Assembly: GCA_949752735.1 (NCBI GenBank)
Contig: OX457037.1
Coordinates: 33,802,956-33,866,955 of the forward strand
Reading direction: 5' to 3'
Source of the DNA: Lumbricus terrestris
Taxonomy: Eukaryota; Annelida; Clitellata; Crassiclitellata; Lumbricidae
Length of the DNA: 64,000 bases
Positions within the stretch are counted from its first letter, which is position 1. Every line of letters begins with the position of its first letter. Positions 57,838 through 64,000 of the stretch are shown here, in pieces. The translations under genes and the position numbers were made by a program. The notes beneath the pieces are model-generated. The model was given only the letters and a program-made list of their open reading frames with translations. It was not told where the DNA came from and made no database searches.

Positions 57838-58140
57838 ATTGGAAAATCGACTTTAGAAGGAGATCGCAGAGACTCATCGAAAATGTCGATTTATAAACTT
57901 GCGGAAATTCGAAATTCGACGAAAAACTGTTTATTTGGAAAGAAAAAATCGACCAATGATCGAATAATCGCACGAATTTGTCGTTTCGAAAGGAAAATCA
58001 TCGAAAATGTCGATCCGAAGAAGTTGAAAATGTTCTGAAATGAATGACTGAACCATTTCTATGGAGACGGCAGTCGATCGCTAATCGAATAAGATCGTAT
58101 CATCGTAAGATCATCGAAAATCATCGCTCTGAAGGAACCA
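57838..58140. other. TCGA/ATCG-rich segment, possible promoter, with a 51-codon ORF
   Basis: Unusually dense in TCGA and CG for this AT-rich region; the phrase TCATCGAAAATGTCGAT occurs at 57874 and again, minus one base, near 57988. A plus ORF 57883-58038 reads MSIYKLAEIRNSTKNC.. and ends ..DPKKLKMF; it matches no known family. Could be a promoter or 5' exon of an unrecognised gene. Confidence 0.25.
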
Positions 58141-60279
58141 GGAATTTAAGGTAAACGTGTATTTTAGCCTTTCACTCCTATTGGAGCGGGGATTTTTTAA
58201 ATTATTTTTTAATTGGATTTTGGACTTTAATTTTGTGCTATTTGAGAACATTTTGACATTGATTGGATATAGAGATGACGTACGTTTGTTTATTATACCA
58301 TAATCTGTACACCAAAATGCGGATGGCAATATAGTCATACATAAATTTGATGCCTCACAGTCTAGTTAGAACTGTTAGACCATTGTGGCTTTTGTAGAAT
58401 TACCTGTCTGCTGCTTTTCAGTGCAACGATGGCAGAAACATTTTCAATTCACAGTCACCATAGCGAGTCGTAAAGATCGGTTGAGAGACTCAGCAACAGA
58501 TGGCGTTCTTGAGGCTGAAGCGACAAAAAATGTCGACAACAGTACCATGTCTTTGTGACTGGAAACAAGAGTAAGAATGTCTGGACAGACAAAAGATGCA
58601 CAGCGACTTTCGGGAATCTAGAATGATGGACTGGTGATCGATCGAAGTATGTCTATAGGTAGGCCTACTGATGTTGTACTATATCAGCAGTTTTCAGCAA
58701 GAAGTCAGCCTGTGAGTCACTGAGTCGGCTGACTTTTCAGGAATTTGTAAAGGATGCAATAGCAATTTCAGTGCTACATATATACCACACTATAACATCG
58801 TAAAATAAATTTTATCTCATTCTTTTGCAATGATTCATTCGATAGATTGCGAAAGCTAATTTAACTTTTGCCAATTTAGTTTTCCTCTTTTCCATTCTTC
58901 TAAAAGTAAAACAATAAATCGGTTTGCTCAAAAAGGCCAAGCTGTCAGCTAGCCTATAGTGAGGTTTTCACATAATTCATAAAGAACACAAGTAAAGTTT
59001 ATGAAATTGATAGCCTCCTAAAATGAATCGGGGTGAAATGAGTGTCGGTCGAATCGATGAAATCCAGCAAAGAAACTGAAGCGCCATTCAGATAGGCCTA
59101 CTAAACATCCTGACTATGCAAGCAAAGATGACCAGTGTTTTCAGAACAAAGCTTATAACGCCAAGAAGGCACATTTGGGGAGTTCCAACTTTAAAACTTG
59201 ACAGCTGTTGAGGTCTCATAAACCGAATAGACTTATGAAACTTCAACTTCAAACTAATAGGTAACTCTCAGAATCGCCAGAGGCAGGACATCTCACACAG
59301 ATACCAAAAGCAATTTGGCACTTGTAAGAATGAGAGTAACTCAATCGTTTTATTGCTGAAGTCGTCACAACTTTGGAAATGTTATCAACCGCTCTATGTT
59401 AGAGCCTTGTTAATCTGTTTGTTGCTTTCTGTTGTCAGTGGAGTGATCGCTGAAAGATTTCCTTTCCCTCTTTGGGGGTAGCAAGGAACCGTCAGGCGAA
59501 TTGTCATCAATCAGAAGGGGACGATTCTTGCGACTGGGACGACGTCTGTCGCATGTGGTGCAACTACGAAGTTGTTGCTGCTTAACGACGACACTGTCAT
59601 ATCAAAGATGATCAGTGTTGCCCTCCTCCTTTCTTCAGGCTTTGGACTGGCACTGCCAAAGTACGAGCAGTGGCGGAATTCCAACTGCCACAGTTGCAAC
59701 ACTGGCGTAAGAATATCTAGAAGGTTCTTATGGGAATATCCCTAAAACGGAAATACAGTGATCAGTTAACAAAGATGTTAGTTAAGTCATTTAAGTCATT
59801 CGTTAATGTCTTGTTGCATTCTATGATAACATAATTATTATGGCTATGCTAAACCTATTTGGTGTGTTGTGTAGTTGGGGTGACGTTGCCGTTCACTATC
59901 GTCGTCGGAGTGACGAGGATTCTTCATGAAGTTTCTACATCCGTTGACAGATGGAGCTTTTCGTGATTGGAATGACGAGCGACACCTTGCAACAGCTGTA
60001 AGTTATTAAAACGATGCTTAAGAATATCTAAGCAGTAGTCTTGGAACCTCCCTCCCTATCTTCCCACTAACTCAACCACTTTGCATGATTGATAGAGCCA
60101 GCCCTGAACTGGATGAAGAATTGCATCGCTATTATTATTTTTGTTATCACAAAGTGTCCTTAAACTGAATCTACTGCTGTAACTGCCCCATTCTATGACT
60201 TCTTTCTCTCTTGACCTTATCTTATATATTATCTACATATGGATGTGTTCTTATCTTCTCATCTCTTAGGTGGTCTGAG
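58141..60279. other. gene-free stretch
   Basis: No exon recognised. An open plus frame at about 59487-59740 (..ILATGTTSVACGATTKLLLL..) has no family signature. A spliced non-coding RNA cannot be excluded. Confidence 0.4.
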
Positions 60280-60426
60280 CAGGGTGAGAATTGCCGGGGG
60301 GGTTGGGGGGTTTCAACCCCCCCAGTCTTTCTTAGTGCCCCATAGTAAACTCTGTTTTTCACACCCCAATTCCAAGTTTATCATAGGCCAACCCCCCCCA
60401 GTTATTTTTCCACAATTCTCACACTG
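60280..60426 (+). mobile_element. hAT MITE, family D
   Basis: 147 bp; ends CAGGGTGAGAATTG and CACAATTCTCACACTG; exact 8-bp duplications GGTCTGAG (60272-60279 and 60427-60434). G-run and C-run blocks lie just inside both ends. Confidence 0.93.
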
Positions 60427-61128
60427 GGTCTGAGACTCTGTTTTCCCGTCTGTCTGCCACTCTCTTGCCTCTCTCTCTGTCTCTTGTCTAAGGTCTGACT
60501 ATCTATCTACATGTTTTTTGGCATTCCATTGTCTTATAATTATGTAGGCCTATGTCTTTTTCCGTGCTTTGTATATCGTTTTCTTTCACTTCAGTCTGCA
60601 TGCATGCGTCTATATTTTCTCTCGTCTTAGTTCTGTCTCTGCCTCTAGATATTCTTTTCATGACTCACGCTTATTTGCTATCTGCTTTGGCAGTTTCACT
60701 TGGTTAGGCTTTATCTTCCTCCATGCATTGAAATGCAAACTCAAACAAATTGGCAATGCTCAGTCTTCCTCCTTGTTTTCATTAGATATCAAAGGTTTCA
60801 ATTGGTTTCTTTGAGTAGCATTCATCTGCTGCTGCTGCATGTCATTGGTTTCTATAAAGTTTTAGAGTTTTTTTCTTAGTCATTATTCTGCGCTGTTGTT
60901 GAGAGATTCGTATCATTTCAGCGTGAAAATGTATTGCAAATTCTATAATCACTAGGATACTTGGAAGTATAGGGCCTATGCAAAAATAATTCTGCTAATT
61001 TCTTCACCTAGACATTGCATTCCCTACTTTGTTTTATGGGCCTATATATAAAGAGCTTTCTTAAGGCGCTACTTAAATGCATAGAAGTTATAGAACATGA
61101 GTGTGTTGCTAAATTTCAGAGACCAGAG
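60427..61128. other. gene-free stretch
   Basis: CT-rich DNA (60430-60500) and unique AT-rich DNA. No exon recognised. Confidence 0.4.
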
Positions 61129-61343
61129 ACTTGTCCGGCAGTTTTGGCACCGTCCGTCCTGGTGGCCAGCGACTTGTCCGGCAGTTTTGGCACCGTCCGT
61201 CCTGGTGGCCAGCGACTTGTCCGGCAGTTTTGGCACCGTCCGTCCTGGTGGCCAGCGACTTGTCCGGCAGTTTTGGCACCGTCCGTCCTGGTGGCCAGCG
61301 ACTTGTCCGGCAGTTTTGGCACCGTCCGTCCTGGCCGCCTGTC
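61129..61343. repeat. 43-bp minisatellite, 5 near-identical copies
   Basis: Units start at 61129, 61172, 61215, 61258 and 61301 with GACTTGTCCGGCAGTTTTGG and end CGTCCTGGTGGCCAGC. 43 is not a multiple of three and no frame is closed by it, so several frames on both strands look open; none is supported as a gene. GC-rich against its surroundings. Confidence 0.95.
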
Positions 61344-61394
61344 AGCTCTGTCGGCTCTGGCACCGTCTCCCTGACACAAGGCCCAGCTTGTACT

Positions 61395-62010
61395 GGTGTC
61401 GTCAGTATTAATTTCATAGGCGATATATAGGACTCTGGCAGTTTTTAGTACTTTGTTTGTTTGTATGTGCACTTGTTATAGCGCCCCTTCAAGCTCTCTC
61501 TACTCAGAGACGCTCCCGACTGCAGAGCGGACACTGCATCGGAGTTTCACGCCAAAGCGCTGAGCAATTGTGAGTGAAGGACTTGCTCAAGGTCCTTACG
61601 CGGCGAGGTGGATTCGAACCTCGAACATTCCGGCTTCAAGGCAATGACGCCACCACTACACCACCGCGCCCCACTAGTTTCACAGGTGATAGAACTCTAG
61701 TAGTTTTGTTGGAACCGTTAGTACCTTGTTAGTACCTGTTAGGACATTGTATTTTTAAGCGATAATAGTAATTATTATTAGCTATATGACACTGACATGC
61801 ACTGCTACTCTGACATCTAACATATAGATACTTACGGTGCTTGGTCCTAATGGTCCCAACAAAACTACTAGAGTTTTATCCCCTGTGAAACTAGTATTGA
61901 CAATGCCCCTACTAGCTGACAGAGCTATCTCTCAGTTAGTAGTGGTGTCGTAGGTACTAGTTTCACAGGTGATAGAACTTTAGTAGTTTTGTTGGAACCC
62001 TTAGTACTGT
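61395..62010. repeat. cluster of direct and inverted copies of a 50-60 bp unit
   Basis: The unit ACTAGTTTCACAGGTGATAG..AACTCTAGTAGTTTTGTTGG is found direct at 61673 and 61957, inverted at about 61850-61905, and diverged near 61405. GTACC/GGTAC ends recur. A SINE sits inside (61452-61673). Confidence 0.8.
61452..61673 (-). mobile_element. tRNA-derived SINE
   Basis: Minus strand: GGGGCGCGGTGGTGTAGTGG (box A), GAATGTTCGAGGTTCGAATCC (box B), CACCTCGCCGCGTAAGGACC, TTGAGCAAGTCCTTCACTCA, tail CTTGAAGGGGCGCTATAACA. Intact head and tail. Confidence 0.92.
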
Positions 62011-64000
62011 AATGTTTTAAAGTTGATTGTCGTGCGCTTCTTATTAACTCCTGGCCAATCAACTAATTAAAACTATCCTTGGTGGCAGCGGTGTGGTTTT
62101 CAGTCTCCTCCAGTCTCCTCGGGTATGTGGTAGCGTGGTTCTTTTGACGACTCGATGAGTATAGAATAAGACAGTTAGTTTTCCGTTCTTGTATTATATA
62201 TGTAGCTTATTATCTTACAGAGTTTTTATTTATAATTAATATCGTTTTCATAGCGTGTTGTTAAGTCTTCTTCAGTCTGTTTCCTACACTATATTCCTGC
62301 ACTTCACTCCTACACTCCTAGATTGTAGACCTAACGCCCTGATTTCTTCTCAGTCGCATTGATCTATTTTCTCAATCTTTTTCCTCAGGAGCAGTTCCTT
62401 CTTCTGAATCATTCTCTCCCTAACACCTTCTAAGAGTAAATCCCTTTTCAAGTAGATTTCTCCTTCCGTTCGTTTCCTCCGGCTGTTTTCTCAGAGTGAA
62501 CCCTGACTCAATATTTTCGTCCCCTACTTATCCATTCCTTCCATTGCCTGCCTCAGCCCCTTTCTATCTATCCATTTTTCTCTCCTTATATGGTCATCTT
62601 CACTCCTTTTATGGTCATAATTCATACCTCCGTTTCTTCTACCCTAGGCTAGCTCTGCACAGTCCCCTTGCTATTGCCTTTCCGCCTGCAGTGTAGGCCT
62701 ACTACTGTCTGCCTGCTCTGAGTCAGTCTGCGTCTTCCAGTCTGCGTCTCTATGTATATATATCTATATAATATTTATATTACTCTAAAGTTCTTTACGT
62801 TTCTAGTTGTCGGTATTCTATATATAATGTTCAGTTTCATGCCTCCAGTGTTCAATCTAATCCAGTTAGGCCTAATCGTCTTTACGTATTTTAACTATAC
62901 TATTCAGTTTCATACATATTAAAATTCTCTACGCAGTGTTCGGTTGCCTATACATTATTCGCATCAGTCCCTCATAACCCAGCCCCCTCTTCCATTACAT
63001 CATCCAACTTCAAATGCTTCTGGCTCCAGGTCGAGCATCAGATGGAATGAACTGTATGGCCGAGGCTCGTTGGACTGCGGTTATGTTACAAGAGCACAGG
63101 TGATCGATCAATCTTTCGTCACCAGGCTTGTGTAGCAACCGTTGCGTAGACGCCTAACACAAAATACACACAAACACAATCGGCTAATATGCAGCATAAA
63201 ATCTATCTACTTAACAAGTTACATTTTTACTCTAACATTAGTCTATATAAAGACTATTAGCCTTTAACACTTTTAGTTATCCAAGTGTGCCCGAGATAAG
63301 CCATCTGCTTCACCATTTGCTTCCAAGGCACATAAAAACACTTAGCCTATTGTTTCGGTCAATTTTCGACAAAATTTCTTGCTTGAGTTAAAGTTATATT
63401 AAATTTCCAATTCCCATACCGAGTCTCTCTAGATCTATGTCTGAGAAAGTGTTCATTTTAAACTTCTCGCGTCACTCGATAACAAGCTTATAACTTCACA
63501 TTAGAATCCATCTACACATTTATAGGCTATGACCGCAAATTCATTATTCATTTAGCCTTATAACTACAGCTAAGCACGACTACAGTTTTCCTCTGTATCG
63601 AGAACACTTTTCTTGTCTCAATGATCAAATGCTTGTACTAGTAGAGTTATTATATTACAGCTTATTGGTGTCAATCTGTGACACTCACACATTTACATAC
63701 TTAGGCCTATATTTATACCTCACGCGTTTCAAGCGACTCACTCAATCCATGTGTTCTCCATACGCTCTCCATGCATCCGCCATCCTTCCCATTGTGCTTA
63801 CTACTCATGCTTCCTATTTTGTACGCATTTTAACCCTCATAGGGTCACGATTTTTCCCAACCGATTTTGGTCACCGGGGGGTAAAAAAATACCCCCACTG
63901 TGATTCGCATGATTCTCATGATAAACTCCGATTTTTAAGCATAAAACTAAAAGAAGTTATTTATAGAAGGTTCGAGGAATGCACTGGAACCAAAGTAACA
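62011..64000. other. gene-free right end
   Basis: A TTGGTGGCAGCGGTGTGG phrase (62080-62097) resembles a primer-binding-like LTR-element motif, but no flanking LTR pair or ORF supports this. TC-rich DNA follows (62260-62720). No exon recognised; the frame at 62944-63135 is unassigned. Confidence 0.35.

Noticed and set aside
61015..61472. Several overlapping frames of about 100-119 codons on both strands
   Set aside because: Produced by five copies of a 43-bp unit; all frames are equally open.
62080..62097. Primer-binding-site-like GGTGGCAGCGG
   Set aside because: No paired LTRs, gag or pol sequence around it.
62944..63135. 63-codon frame near the right end
   Set aside because: Ser/Pro-rich start and no family signature; not enough for a gene call.

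Overview
The window is nuclear DNA from a multicellular animal, most likely a marine or aquatic invertebrate. The coding sequence is split by many GT-AG introns, and the rest is AT-rich and full of microsatellites, minisatellites, tRNA-derived SINEs, L2/CR1-like LINE tails, hAT-type MITEs and one P-element-like transposon. The species cannot be named from the sequence. Most open frames in the window are translations of repeats.

Two genes can be assembled in full. (1) On the minus strand, 26 coding exons between 54273 and 34163 encode an orthologue of NAT10/Kre33/TmcA, the RNA cytidine acetyltransferase. All exon phases fit together: 3138 coding nt, 1045 aa, against 1025 aa in human NAT10. (2) On the plus strand, four exons (25623-29641) encode an apparently intact 809-aa THAP-domain transposase of the P-element/THAP9 family. 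It lies inside near-perfect 65-bp terminal inverted repeats (25449-25513 and 31746-31810), so a 6.36-kb, possibly autonomous P-like transposon is present. A single minus-strand exon at 587-704 resembles the NDRG (N-myc downstream regulated) family.

Layout: 1-0.7 kb, NDRG-like exon; 0.7-25.4 kb, gene-poor repeat-rich DNA with several minisatellites (4.2-5.0, 6.1-6.9, 9.3-10.1, 14.9-15.1 kb), hAT MITEs and SINE/LINE fragments; 25.4-31.8 kb, P-like transposon with a LINE scrap in its right arm; 31.8-34.1 kb, spacer with a MITE and a SINE; 34.2-54.3 kb, NAT10 with TEs in its introns; 54.3-64 kb, upstream spacer with two more hAT MITEs, a perfect 37-bp snapback hairpin, an L2 tail, a 43-bp minisatellite and many TAGGCCTA words.

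The mobile elements form a connected set. The SINEs carry tRNA-like heads with A and B boxes, and their 3' tails match the 3' tails of L2-like LINE fragments in the same window, as expected if the LINE machinery moves them. Seven small elements with CAG...CTG ends and 8-bp target duplications (six exact, one 7/8) form at least four hAT MITE families; no hAT transposase was recognised here.
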